Position numbers and translations under genes: made by a program. A model generated the notes under the pieces. The model was given only the letters and a program-made list of their open reading frames with translations, was not told the origin of the DNA and did no database searches. A stretch of 64,000 nt of DNA from Occultella gossypii. Its GTDB lineage: Bacteria; Actinomycetota; Actinomycetes; Actinomycetales; Beutenbergiaceae. The stretch covers positions 1-64,000 of the forward strand of contig NZ_JAGSHT010000005.1 of the NCBI RefSeq assembly GCF_019947135.1, read 5' to 3'. This document shows positions 33,955 through 42,656 of this stretch, piece after piece; position 1 is the first letter of the stretch, and each line of letters starts with the position of its first letter.

Positions 33955-34881
33955 ATGAGCGCAGTGGCGACCGGTAAGCGAGGTTCGCTCTGGCAGGGAC
34001 TCTCGGACTGGGCGAACCGGCACCGCAAATGGGTGCTCGCCGCACCGGCGATCATCTTCGTGATCGCACTGATGGTGGTGCCGCTGCTCTACACCCTGGT
34101 GCTGAGCTTCACCGACGCGCAAGGTTCCATCCAACGGGCCTTCGACTTCGTCTGGTTCGAGAACTACATCAGCATCCTCGGCGACACCGCCCGGTTCTGG
34201 CCGGCGGTCTGGCGCACGGTGATCTTCACCGCGGTGGCCGTGACCCTGGAGATGACCATCGGCATGGCCGTGGCGCTGCTGTTGCGGCGCCCGTTCATGG
34301 GGCGCGGGCTGGTGCGGGTGGTCATGCTGCTGCCCCTGGTCGCGACGCCGGTCGCGGTGGCGATGATGTGGCTGCTGATCTTCGAGCCGACGGTCGGGTT
34401 CGCCAATCAGGTACTCGGCTGGCTCGGGCTGCCCGCGCAGGGCTGGATCTCGGACCCGTCGACGGCGTTGCCGACCCTGATGCTCGTGGACGTGTGGCAA
34501 TGGACACCGATGGTGATCCTGATCCTGCTGGCCGGACTCGTCGGGCTCCCGGAGGAGCAGCAGGAGGCGGCCCGCATCGACGGTGCCTCGACCTGGCAGC
34601 GTTTCTGGCACGTGACCCTGCCGATGCTGAAGACGACCGTCATCGCCGCGCTACTCCTGCGCAGCATCGACGCGATGAAGACCTTCGACCTGCTCTACGT
34701 GACGAAGGGCACCGGCGGCGGGTCCTCGCACGAGGTCGAGACCCTGAACATCTACGCGTACGCACTGAGCTTCGACTACAACGAGTACGGGATGGCGGCG
34801 GCCCTGGTGCTGATCTACTTCCTGATCATCGTCGGCGTGCTCGTGGTGCTCAACATGCGTCGGAAGGAGAACCGCCGGTGA
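33955..34881 (+). CDS. CUT1 ABC permease, MalF type
   Basis: A 308-residue permease with the first segment WVLAAPAIIFVIALMVVPLLYTLVLSFTDA and EAA loop QQEAARIDGASTWQRFWHVTLP. ATG at 33955 has GAGGAGG upstream, 67 bases after the receptor stop. Pairs with the next gene, which it overlaps by four bases (GTGA). Confidence 0.92.
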   Translation: MSAVATGKRGSLWQGLSDWANRHRKWVLAAPAIIFVIALMVVPLLYTLVLSFTDAQGSIQRAFDFVWFENYISILGDTARFWPAVWRTVIFTAVAVTLEMTIGMAVALLLRRPFMGRGLVRVVMLLPLVATPVAVAMMWLLIFEPTVGFANQVLGWLGLPAQGWISDPSTALPTLMLVDVWQWTPMVILILLAGLVGLPEEQQEAARIDGASTWQRFWHVTLPMLKTTVIAALLLRSIDAMKTFDLLYVTKGTGGGSSHEVETLNIYAYALSFDYNEYGMAAALVLIYFLIIVGVLVVLNMRRKENRR

Positions 34882-35705
34882 CCACGCGTTCACTCGAGTC
34901 CAGAGGTTTCGTCGGGCTTCGGGCCGTGCTCCTGATCGTGTTCGGGCTGATCTGCCTGGCCCCGATCGTCTGGATGGTGCTGGCCTCGTTCAAGACGAAC
35001 ATCGACATCTACGACCCGTCCAGCACGTTCTCGTTCACACCGACGCTGCAGAACTACTCGGCCGTGTTCGCGCAGGCCGACTTCCTCCAGTTCTTCATCA
35101 ACAGCCTCATCATCGGCGTGGGCTCGACCGGGCTCGCCCTGCTCATCGGCGTGCCGGCCGCGTTCTCCATGCAGCGGTTCGGGATGGCGAAGTCATCCGG
35201 TCTGGTGCTGTTGTCCCGGGTGATCCCGCACGTCACCCTGCTGGTGCCGTGGTACTTCATCTTCGCCTCGTTGCAGATGGTGGGCGGCTACAGCTCGCTG
35301 GTCATCTCGCACATGTTCATCTCGGTCCCGCTGATCGTCTGGGTGATGATCGGCGTGTTCGAGGGCGTGCCCGAGGAGCTCGAGGAGGCCGCCCGCGTGG
35401 ACGGCCTGACCCACATCGGGGCCTTCCGCAGGATCGTGATTCCACTGGTGGTCCCCGGTATCGCGACCTCGGCGATCCTGTCCTTCATCTTCTCGTGGAA
35501 CAACTTCGTGTTCGCGCTGGTCCTGTCCGGGAACAGCACCCGCACCCTGCCGGTGGCGATCTTCAACTTCATCGGGTACGCGAGCATCGACTGGGGCGCG
35601 CTCATGGCCGCCTGCGTGAGCATCACGGCGCCGATGATCGTGATGGCGCTGCTCGGACAGAAGTACGTGGTCGCCGGAATGACGGCGGGAGCGGTCAAGG
35701 GCTGA
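34878..35705 (+). CDS. CUT1 ABC permease, MalG type
   Basis: A 275-residue permease. The opening AVLLIVFGLICLAPIVWMVLASFKTN and EAA loop LEEAARVDGLTHIGAFRRIVIPL are standard. GTG at 34878 overlaps the MalF-type stop; the in-frame extension back to 34029 reads through that gene. No ATPase follows: the next gene is a peptidase, so a shared ATPase is expected. Confidence 0.92.
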   Translation: MTTRSLESRGFVGLRAVLLIVFGLICLAPIVWMVLASFKTNIDIYDPSSTFSFTPTLQNYSAVFAQADFLQFFINSLIIGVGSTGLALLIGVPAAFSMQRFGMAKSSGLVLLSRVIPHVTLLVPWYFIFASLQMVGGYSSLVISHMFISVPLIVWVMIGVFEGVPEELEEAARVDGLTHIGAFRRIVIPLVVPGIATSAILSFIFSWNNFVFALVLSGNSTRTLPVAIFNFIGYASIDWGALMAACVSITAPMIVMALLGQKYVVAGMTAGAVKG

Positions 35706-36898
35706 TGGCAACGCGGATGGGTGACAAGAGCACGATGAACACGGATGCAACGGCACTGCTCTCGGACCTGGTGTCCATCCCGAGCGTGAACCCACGCGGC
35801 GGTGCGGAGCCGGCCGAGACCCCGGTGGCCCGGCGAATCGCCGACTGGTGCGCCGAACAGGGAATCACCGCCGAACTCGATCAGGTGGTCGATGGCCGCT
35901 GCAACGTGGTCGCCATCGTTCCGGGACGGGACCCGAGGGCCGCCGTGCTCTTCGAGTCGCACCTGGACACGGTCGAGGTGGAGCACATGAACACCCCGCC
36001 GTTCACACCCACGGTGCGAGACGGTCGCCTCTACGGTCGTGGCGCGTGCGACGCGAAGGGACCGCTGGCCGCGTTCCTGATTGCGCTCCGCGACATCGCC
36101 CGAGCCCCGGAACCACCGGCACAGACCGTGATCGTGGCCGGAGTGGCGGACGAGGAGCACGAGTACAAGGGCGTGCTCCGCCTGCTGGAGAACCTTGCTG
36201 GTGAGGCCACTCGGACGGTGACCGGCGCCGTCGTGGGCGAACCCACGGACCTGCGGGTGGTGGTTGCCCACAAGGGCGTGATGCGGTGCCGGATCGTGGT
36301 GGCCGGACCCGGAGGGCACAGCTCGCGGCCGTGGGGCCTGGAGAACCCGATCGAGACCATCGCGCGGGTGGTGACGTTCCTCGCCGAGGAGGTCACGCCC
36401 TCGCTCACCGCCGCCGCGCATCCGCTCGTGGGTCCGGCCTCCCTCGTGCCCTCCTTGATCAGCGGCGGGACCGGGCCGAACACCGTGCCGAACGAGTGCG
36501 CAGTGAGCCTCGACCGACGCACGCTGCCCGGCGAGGACCCCGAGCAGGTGTGGCGTGAGTTGCGCGATCGGATCACGGGCCGGTTCGGCCCGAGCGTCAC
36601 CGTGGAGCCGCCGTTCCTCACCGACCTGGCCCTGGACAACGACCCCGCCGATCCCTTCGTCGCGGGTGTCCGTGACGTGCTCGGCCGGGCGGGCCGCGAC
36701 TCGTCGGCGATCGGCACCGGCTGGGGGAGCGACGCGAGCAAGATCGCCGCGGCGGGGATCCCCTCGGTGGTGTTGGGGCCAGGCTCGATCGGCGATGCGC
36801 ACACGCCGAACGAGTCCATCGATCTGGCCGAGCTCGCCGAGGCGGTCGAGATCGCTCGCGCGCTCATGCGGCTGCCGGCGCCCGCCGGCCTGAGCTGA
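35705..36898 (+). CDS. M20-family metallopeptidase/deacylase (ArgE/DapE type)
   Basis: A 397-residue two-zinc hydrolase. Metal and catalytic motifs are FESHLDTVEV (H86, D88), GRGACDAKGPLAAF, VADEEHEYKG with the general base, VGEPTDLRVVVAHKG, the dimerisation-domain PGGHSSRP and the final histidine in GDAHTPNESI. It would remove an acyl group from, or cleave, the imported compound. ATG at 35705 overlaps the permease stop (TGATG); ATG at 35735 is a possible alternative start. Next to a D-amino-acid deaminase-like gene, an N-acyl-amino-acid substrate is plausible. Confidence 0.9.
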   Translation: MATRMGDKSTMNTDATALLSDLVSIPSVNPRGGAEPAETPVARRIADWCAEQGITAELDQVVDGRCNVVAIVPGRDPRAAVLFESHLDTVEVEHMNTPPFTPTVRDGRLYGRGACDAKGPLAAFLIALRDIARAPEPPAQTVIVAGVADEEHEYKGVLRLLENLAGEATRTVTGAVVGEPTDLRVVVAHKGVMRCRIVVAGPGGHSSRPWGLENPIETIARVVTFLAEEVTPSLTAAAHPLVGPASLVPSLISGGTGPNTVPNECAVSLDRRTLPGEDPEQVWRELRDRITGRFGPSVTVEPPFLTDLALDNDPADPFVAGVRDVLGRAGRDSSAIGTGWGSDASKIAAAGIPSVVLGPGSIGDAHTPNESIDLAELAEAVEIARALMRLPAPAGLS

Positions 36899-36931
36899 CC
36901 GAACATCGAAGCGAACGGAGGGACCACACGC

Positions 36932-38125
36932 ATGGACGACGACGGCGGCTTCACCGGAACGGTGTTCGAGCCCGGCTCAGGGGTCGAGTGGCCGGCGCTC
37001 CTGCTGAAGGAGTCGGCGTTGCGGCACAACGCCGACCTGATGGCACGGTTCTGTGCCGATCGCGGCGTCTCGCTGGCCCCGCACGGGAAGACGGCCGTGT
37101 CCCCGGAGCTCTGGCAGTTCCAGGCGCAGGCGGGAGCCTGGGGCGTCAGCGTCGCCACGCCGGCTCAGGCGCGCGTGTTCCGGCGAGCGGGTGCCCGGCG
37201 CATCCTGATGGCCAACCAGCTGGTCGATGCGGCGTTCGCCCGCTGGGCGCAGGACGAACTCGCCGCAGGCGTCGGGTTCGAGTTCTTCTGCTACGTGGAT
37301 TCGGTGGCCGGGGTTCGGCTGCTGGAGGCGGCGCTGGACCCCGCCGGCCCGGCGCTGCCGGTGCTCCTCGAGGTGGGCCACGCCGGCGGGCGTACCGGAT
37401 GCCGGACCCAACACGCCGTCGACGAGGTCGCCCGAGCGGCGGCCGCGTCGGATGCACTGGCCCTGGTGGGCCTCGCCGGCTACGAGGGCAGCGTCAGCCA
37501 CTCCCGCGACGCCGAGGCGCTCGGTGCCGTGGCCGCCTACTTGAGGGACGTCGTCGGGCACTTCGAGCGGCTTGCCGCGGCAGGCCTGCTCGACGGCGGT
37601 GCTTCCGAATACCTGCTCAGTGCCGGCGGGAGTCTGTACTTCGACGTGGTCGCGGAGGTGTTCGCTCCGGTCCGCGTGGCCGGCCATGCCGTGCGCACCG
37701 TGCTGCGCAGTGGCGCGTACCTGACGCATGACCACGGCCTCTACGAGCGGCTCTCACCTCTGGGCGCCGCCGAGGGCGGCGGCTTCGTCGCCGCAGGTGA
37801 GGTGTGGGCGCAGGTGCTGTCCGTTCCGGAGCCGGGCCTGGTGATCCTCAATGCCGGACGGCGCGACCTGCCCTACGACCAGGGCCTGCCGACCCCGCTG
37901 GGGCACGGCACCGGCAATGATCTCCGGCCGCTCGAGGGTGCCGAGATCGTCGAACTCAACGACCAGCACGCCTTCATGCGCACAGCGGCGGGCGCCGAGC
38001 CCGCCGTGGGCAGCCTGGTGGTGCTGGGCACGTCCCATCCCTGCACGCTCCACGACAAGTGGCCCCGTGCTCTCCTGGTGGACGACCAGTACCGCCAGGT
38101 GGGCACCGTCCACTCGTACTTCTGA
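36932..38125 (+). CDS. D-threonine aldolase/D-serine dehydratase-like PLP enzyme
   Basis: A 397-residue fold-type III PLP enzyme. The lysine is in APHGKTAVSPELW near residue 52, typical of the DSD1/D-threonine aldolase group. The C-terminal metal site is in TSHPCTLHDKWP, with histidine and cysteine as in eukaryotic-type D-serine dehydratases. Family members eliminate water from D-serine or cleave D-threonine. It follows the deacylase gene by 33 bases and is followed by RidA, whose known job is to clear enamine/imine products of such dehydratases. D-amino-acid deamination is therefore the favoured role. Confidence 0.85.
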   Translation: MDDDGGFTGTVFEPGSGVEWPALLLKESALRHNADLMARFCADRGVSLAPHGKTAVSPELWQFQAQAGAWGVSVATPAQARVFRRAGARRILMANQLVDAAFARWAQDELAAGVGFEFFCYVDSVAGVRLLEAALDPAGPALPVLLEVGHAGGRTGCRTQHAVDEVARAAAASDALALVGLAGYEGSVSHSRDAEALGAVAAYLRDVVGHFERLAAAGLLDGGASEYLLSAGGSLYFDVVAEVFAPVRVAGHAVRTVLRSGAYLTHDHGLYERLSPLGAAEGGGFVAAGEVWAQVLSVPEPGLVILNAGRRDLPYDQGLPTPLGHGTGNDLRPLEGAEIVELNDQHAFMRTAAGAEPAVGSLVVLGTSHPCTLHDKWPRALLVDDQYRQVGTVHSYF

Positions 38126-38202
38126 ACCATCCGTTCATCCCACAATCCGGCGATCCCGTCGGAGGCAACCCATGCACGACCCACTGGAGGTTGGTCATCA
38201 TC

Positions 38203-38604
38203 GTGAAGAAGGCGCTCTCGACTACGAAGGCACCTGCCGCAGCTCACTCCTTCTCGCAAGGAGTGCACGCGGGGGACATCGTTCAGGTCTCCGGGCAGGG
38301 CCCGCAGGATCCCGAGACGGGGCAGTACCTGCACGCCGGAGACGTCGGCAGGCAGACCACCCAGACGCTGGAGAACGTGCGGCACGTGGTCGAGGCGTCG
38401 GGCGGAACGTTCGATGACGTCGTCTCCCTTCGCGTGTTCCTGACGGACCAGTCGAACTTCGCCGGGATGAACGAGGCGTACGAGGCGTTCGTGAAGGAAC
38501 ACGTGCCCTCTGGCGCACTGCCCGCACGCACCACCGTGTTCGTCGGTCTGCCGTGGCCCGAGATGCTGGTCGAGATCGACGGGATGGCCGTGCTGGAGCG
38601 CTGA
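38203..38604 (+). CDS. RidA-family enamine/imine deaminase
   Basis: A 133-residue YjgF/YER057c/UK114-type protein. The pattern HSFSQGVHAGDIVQVSGQGP, TTQTLENVRHVVEASGG, VSLRVFLTD and ALPARTTVFVGLPWPEMLVEID includes the arginine in PARTT that binds substrate carboxylate. GTG at 38203 has GGAGG 12 bases upstream, a rather long spacing; TTG at 38191 is in frame but too close to the same site. RidA hydrolyses 2-aminoacrylate and related imines made by PLP dehydratases, matching the preceding gene. Confidence 0.85.
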   Translation: MKKALSTTKAPAAAHSFSQGVHAGDIVQVSGQGPQDPETGQYLHAGDVGRQTTQTLENVRHVVEASGGTFDDVVSLRVFLTDQSNFAGMNEAYEAFVKEHVPSGALPARTTVFVGLPWPEMLVEIDGMAVLER

Positions 38605-38632
38605 CGCCGGCCGGACCGACACCCGCGCCGAC

Positions 38633-39139
38633 CTACTGACGGCTGCTTGCCTCGCATCGGCGAAGGATCTCGTCGACGACCTGCTCGATCGGTGCGGTGG
38701 CATCGATGGCAACGCCGTCCGCTGGGACGTCCTCGTTCGTCTGGTGCCAGCGGATGATGAGGGCGCGTTCCGTGGGCTGTCCGCCACCCCACTCCTCGTC
38801 CGGTCGCTCGTCGAGCCGCCGAGTCAGGGTGGCGAGGTCGACGTGGAGGACGAAGACGCCGTCGAACAGGTCGATGAACTTCGGGAAGTTCCGGGAGCCG
38901 CCACAGAAGAAGGTGGCGGCGTGGTCCCGGTCGGCGACCAGGGCTCTGACCTTGCAGACGTCCCAGATGTGGTGCTCGTGCCCGAAGCCCGCCGTGGGTT
39001 CACCGGTCTCCGGGTCCCCTCGGTAGGCCAGCTCCCGGTCGCCGTGGATCGCGTGGTGTCCGCGCCGCTGCAGCTCGTCGCACACGGTGGTCTTGCCGGT
39101 GCCGGAGAGACCCTCGATCAGATAGTTCCGCCTGCCCAT
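38633..39139 (-). CDS. P-loop kinase-like protein (AAA_18 / nucleoside kinase type)
   Basis: A 168-residue P-loop protein. Walker A GLSGTGKTT lies at residues 10-18 after NYLIE, followed by GDRELAYRGDPETGEP. FCGGSRNFPKFIDLFDGVFVLHVDLATLTRRL matches the lid and base-binding region of small shikimate/adenylate-kinase-like proteins. It is probably a cytoplasmic kinase of unknown substrate. It converges on the RidA gene and stands apart from the importer operon by 97 bases (39140-39236), which hold short CACCGGGG repeats but no gene. Confidence 0.7.
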   Translation of the reverse strand: MGRRNYLIEGLSGTGKTTVCDELQRRGHHAIHGDRELAYRGDPETGEPTAGFGHEHHIWDVCKVRALVADRDHAATFFCGGSRNFPKFIDLFDGVFVLHVDLATLTRRLDERPDEEWGGGQPTERALIIRWHQTNEDVPADGVAIDATAPIEQVVDEILRRCEASSRQ

Positions 39140-39236
39140 GGGCCGGAACGTAGCACCGGGGGCTCACCGGGGTCACCGGGAATTGCCTCGGCCGCCTCCA
39201 CCCGGAGAGGCGCAACGATCCGCACCCCCGCGGGAC

Positions 39237-40766
39237 CTAACTGCTGGGACAAGCCTGCCACTGTGCCCAGAGCGCCTTGGCGGCGCGCTCGTCGGCCCCC
39301 GCGATGATCGCGCTGCCGACGGGGTGCGGGTTGGGGTTGCCGTCGTCGTCGAGCACCGTGCCGCCCGCCTCGAGGACCACCAGCGCGGCGGCCGCGTGAT
39401 CGAGCGGGCTGTATCGGTGGATGATCGCCGCGACCCCGCGACCCATCGCGATCCCGGACAGGGTTGCGGTGCCGGAGCCGGGGATCCGGACCGTGCAGTC
39501 GCGCTCGCCAAGGGCATCGATCAGGTCGTGCATCCCGGGCCACGTTCGAGCACCGTTGAGTTCGGTGATCACCAGTGCACCCGAGAGGGGGTCGGCGCCA
39601 TCCGTCGGTGTCGTCGTCAGGCGTCGTCCGGCTCGCCAGGTGCCCCGGCCCTCGACGGCGAGCACCGGGACCGGCGCGGCGACGCCGTCGACCGTTCCGC
39701 CGACCGGGTCGAACACGACCCCGACCACGGGCCGACCATGCTCCACGAGCGCCAGCGAGAAGCTGGTCCAGGGGAAGCCGTTGGCCAGGTTGGCGGTGCC
39801 GTCGACCGGGTCGAGGTACCAGCACGGCCGAGTGCCGTTCGCGGACCCGCCGTACTCCTCACCGACCACGTCGTGCTCAGGGAACTGCGCGCGCAGCACG
39901 GCTTGCACCCAGCGCTCGATGCCGCGGTCGACCTCGGTGACGTGATCGGCGGGACCGGTCTTCGTCTCGACGGTCTGGATACCGTCACGGCGGGCGTGCG
40001 CAGTCATTTCGGCGGCTTGCTCGGCCAGTTCGAGTGCGATCGCGGTCTGCCGGGCGCGTTGGTCGACCGCATCCGCCTCGGTGCCGGCGCGGACCGTGAG
40101 GGCTCGGTTCGTGGTGATCGAATCCACGCCGAGCGCCGCCAGATGGGCCGCCTGCGCCGGGTCGTCGACAGTCCACACCGCGACCTCGACGCCGTGTGTG
40201 TGCACGGCGTCGACGAAAGCAGCTCCGACCAACAGGTGTTGCGCGTTGACGACGCTGACGCCGTCGAGGTCCTCCGCCGCGGGCGGCTCGGGGGAGTACC
40301 ACGCCGTCCAGATCGCCGCGGCAGGGTGCTGCTCCTTGATGCGTGCCATCGCCTGTGGGTCACCGCACCACGCGATACCGGCATCGGTGGGGGTCTCGGC
40401 GACCACGCGAGCGGCCGGCCCGGCGACATCGGGGTCGTCGATGTCGATCAGCAGGGTGCAGCCGGTCCCGTGCAGCGCCCGGAGCGCGTCGGAGAGCAGC
40501 GGGATGCGCCGGTCGCCGCCGCCGAGCTCGACGACCTCGTCGAGCGTGACGTCGGTGATGGCGCGCGGATCTGACCAGAGGCGTTCCAAGGTGGCGTCGT
40601 GCAGCAGCACCACGGCGCCGTCGCGGGTGACGCGGACGTCGATCTCGATCCACGTGAGGCCGGCGCCGATCGCGGCGGCAACGGCGGCGAGCGTGTTCTC
40701 CCGCGCGCCGCCGTCGGCTTCGGCGTGCAGGCCGCGGTGGGCGACGAGGCGAGGGGAGCCGCTCAC
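39237..40766 (-). CDS. Fused glycerophosphodiester phosphodiesterase and inositol monophosphatase-family protein
   Basis: A 509-residue cytoplasmic fusion. Residues 1 to about 225 are a GDPD domain: LVAHRGLH with H10-R11, E23-N24, E41 and D43 in WIEIDVRV, and H56-D57. Residues about 250-509 are an IMPase-type phosphatase: GEEYGGS near 304, DPVDGTANLANG near 319 and YSPLDHAAAAL near 455. All key metal ligands of both domains appear present. GTG at 40766 overlaps the ATPase stop (GTGA). A GDPD step would release a sugar or inositol phosphate plus glycerol, which the IMPase part could dephosphorylate. The fusion has its own ABC importer, so uptake of a glycerophosphodiester is likely (inference). 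Confidence 0.88.
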   Translation of the reverse strand: MSGSPRLVAHRGLHAEADGGARENTLAAVAAAIGAGLTWIEIDVRVTRDGAVVLLHDATLERLWSDPRAITDVTLDEVVELGGGDRRIPLLSDALRALHGTGCTLLIDIDDPDVAGPAARVVAETPTDAGIAWCGDPQAMARIKEQHPAAAIWTAWYSPEPPAAEDLDGVSVVNAQHLLVGAAFVDAVHTHGVEVAVWTVDDPAQAAHLAALGVDSITTNRALTVRAGTEADAVDQRARQTAIALELAEQAAEMTAHARRDGIQTVETKTGPADHVTEVDRGIERWVQAVLRAQFPEHDVVGEEYGGSANGTRPCWYLDPVDGTANLANGFPWTSFSLALVEHGRPVVGVVFDPVGGTVDGVAAPVPVLAVEGRGTWRAGRRLTTTPTDGADPLSGALVITELNGARTWPGMHDLIDALGERDCTVRIPGSGTATLSGIAMGRGVAAIIHRYSPLDHAAAALVVLEAGGTVLDDDGNPNPHPVGSAIIAGADERAAKALWAQWQACPSS

Positions 40767-41827
40767 GCCGACACCGTCACGGGTGCTTCGTCCAACGTGC
40801 CGTTGCGGTAGCGGAGCGCGCGGGTGATCCGCACACCGACCTCGTCGCCCGGTGCCGGTGCCTCGCCGGTCACGAACGCGCGGAGATCGGTGCCGCGGAC
40901 CTCGATGGCGACCTCGGAGTAGTGCCCGTGGGGGAGAACCCGGGTGACGACGCCGGGCATGCCCTCGGGGTCGACGCGCACGTCCTCCGGTCGCACCACC
41001 CACTCGACGCCGGGCTCACCCTCGCCGAGGTCGAGCGCGCGAACCTTGTTGCTCGAGCCGATGAAGCCGGCCACGAACTCCGTGGCCGGCGCCCGATACA
41101 GCTCGGCGGGTGTGGAGACCTGCTCGATCTTGCCTTCGCTCATCACGGCCACCCGGTCGGAGATGGACAGGGCCTCCTCCTGATCGTGCGTCACCAACAC
41201 CGTGGTGATGCCCATCCGCTGCTGGATGTCCCGGATCTCCTCACGCACGCGCACGCGCAACTTGGCGTCGAGGTTGGACAGCGGCTCGTCGAGCAGGAGC
41301 AGCTTGGGGCGTTGCACGAGCGCGCGGGCCAGCGCCGCGCGCTGCTGCTCACCGCCCGAGATGTGAGCCGGGCGGGAGTCGGCGTGGTGCGACAGCCCCA
41401 CGAGTTCCAGGACCTCCGCCACCCGCTCCTTGATCTGCGCTCGCGGGACTCGAGCGACCTTCAGCGGGAAGGCGACGTTCTTCGTGATCGTCATGTGGGG
41501 CCACAGTGCGTAGTTCTGGAAGACCATTGCGCTTGGTCGGCGCTCCGGTCCGAGTGAGGTGATCTCGGCGCCGTCGACCTCGACCCTGCCCTGATCGGGG
41601 AGCAGGAACCCCGCGATCAGGCGCAGTGTGGTGGTCTTGCCGCAGCCCGAGGGGCCCAGCAGCGACACCATCTCGCCGGGGGCGATGTCCAGGTTCAGGT
41701 CGTCGACGATCGTGCGTCCGCCGAGCACTTTGGAGATGCCGGACAGCCGCAGGCCGGGCACCGTGGACCCACCGGGGTCGGTGCTCACGGGTGTGGCAGC
41801 GGACGCGGCCGTGGAAGGGATCGTCAC
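40763..41827 (-). CDS. ABC ATPase, Fe3+/spermidine/phosphonate (AfuC/PotA) type
   Basis: A 354-residue ATPase with Walker A GPSGCGKTT, Q-loop MVFQNYALWPHMTITKNV, signature ISGGEQQRAALARAL and Walker B LLLLDEPLSNLDAKLR, then VTHDQEEALSISDR. A C-terminal TOBE-like domain (from about 255) includes VVRPEDVRV. The QNYALWPHM and DPLSNLDAKL features fit the group of importers for iron, polyamines, phosphonates and sugar phosphates (AfuABC). It is 7 bases after the second permease gene and overlaps the fusion enzyme gene. Confidence 0.92.
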   Translation of the reverse strand: MTIPSTAASAATPVSTDPGGSTVPGLRLSGISKVLGGRTIVDDLNLDIAPGEMVSLLGPSGCGKTTTLRLIAGFLLPDQGRVEVDGAEITSLGPERRPSAMVFQNYALWPHMTITKNVAFPLKVARVPRAQIKERVAEVLELVGLSHHADSRPAHISGGEQQRAALARALVQRPKLLLLDEPLSNLDAKLRVRVREEIRDIQQRMGITTVLVTHDQEEALSISDRVAVMSEGKIEQVSTPAELYRAPATEFVAGFIGSSNKVRALDLGEGEPGVEWVVRPEDVRVDPEGMPGVVTRVLPHGHYSEVAIEVRGTDLRAFVTGEAPAPGDEVGVRITRALRYRNGTLDEAPVTVSA

Positions 41828-41834
41828 ATCGGTC

Positions 41835-42656
41835 CTAACGGATCTGGAAGCCCTCGGCCAACTGCCCGCCCATGATGTATCGGCGGGTCAGCAGCAGCAG
41901 GACCACGGAGGGGATCGACAGCAGGAGCGCGAACACGGCCGCGACCTGCGTTGGGTAGTTGAGCACCAGCGAGTACATCTCGGTGGGCATCGTCATGTAC
42001 GACGGCGCCCCCACCAGGTAGGTGCCCTGGGCCTCGTCGAAGGAGGCCAGGAAGCTCATCACGCAAGCGACGAGGATGCCGGGCAGTGCCAGCGGCAGGG
42101 TCACGGTCCTGAACACCCGGATCTTGCCGGCACCGGCATCACGGGCCGCCTCCTCGAGTGATCGCGGCACCGAGGAGAAGGCCGCCGCCGGGATCCAGGT
42201 CATGAACACCACGGTGCCGATCAGGTGCACGATCACGATGCCGAGCGTGGTCTCCATCAGGTTGAGCCCGTAGAACACGGTCGCCATCGCGACGAACAGG
42301 CCCATCTTCGGGAAGGCGTTGGTGGCGAAAAGGCCAACCAGGAAGATCCTGCGCCCGGGAAATGAGAACCGCGAGAACGCGTAGGCCGCCGGAAGGCAGA
42401 CGATCGCGGACAGCAACACGGTGACCGGTGCGAAGAACAGCGTGTTCTGCATCGCCGCGAACAGCTCGGGCTCGGCGAACACCACCCGCCACCAGTCGAG
42501 CGTGAGGCCGTCGGGGAGCAGGTTCGGGTAACGCCAGCGGGTCGCGAACGCGTGCATGCCGAGCCAGATCAAGGGACCGAGGATGAACCCCGCGACCAGC
42601 ACGATGAGTCCGGCGGTGAGGATCCGACCGCCCAGGTTGCGCGCCATGGTCGGCAT
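41835..42656 (-). CDS. ABC permease, AfuB/PotC type, second subunit
   Basis: A 273-residue permease with six hydrophobic stretches and the EAA loop LEEAARDAGAGKIRVFRTVTLPLALP. The start ATG at 42656 shares a base with the upstream stop (TGATG); longer in-frame codons run into the partner gene. It forms the channel with the next protein. Confidence 0.9.
   Translation of the reverse strand: MPTMARNLGGRILTAGLIVLVAGFILGPLIWLGMHAFATRWRYPNLLPDGLTLDWWRVVFAEPELFAAMQNTLFFAPVTVLLSAIVCLPAAYAFSRFSFPGRRIFLVGLFATNAFPKMGLFVAMATVFYGLNLMETTLGIVIVHLIGTVVFMTWIPAAAFSSVPRSLEEAARDAGAGKIRVFRTVTLPLALPGILVACVMSFLASFDEAQGTYLVGAPSYMTMPTEMYSLVLNYPTQVAAVFALLLSIPSVVLLLLTRRYIMGGQLAEGFQIR

Noticed and set aside
39140-39180. 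CACCGGGG short repeats as a regulatory array
   Set aside because: Only three imperfect copies within a GC-rich gap; no promoter-like spacing and no relation to a nearby regulator.
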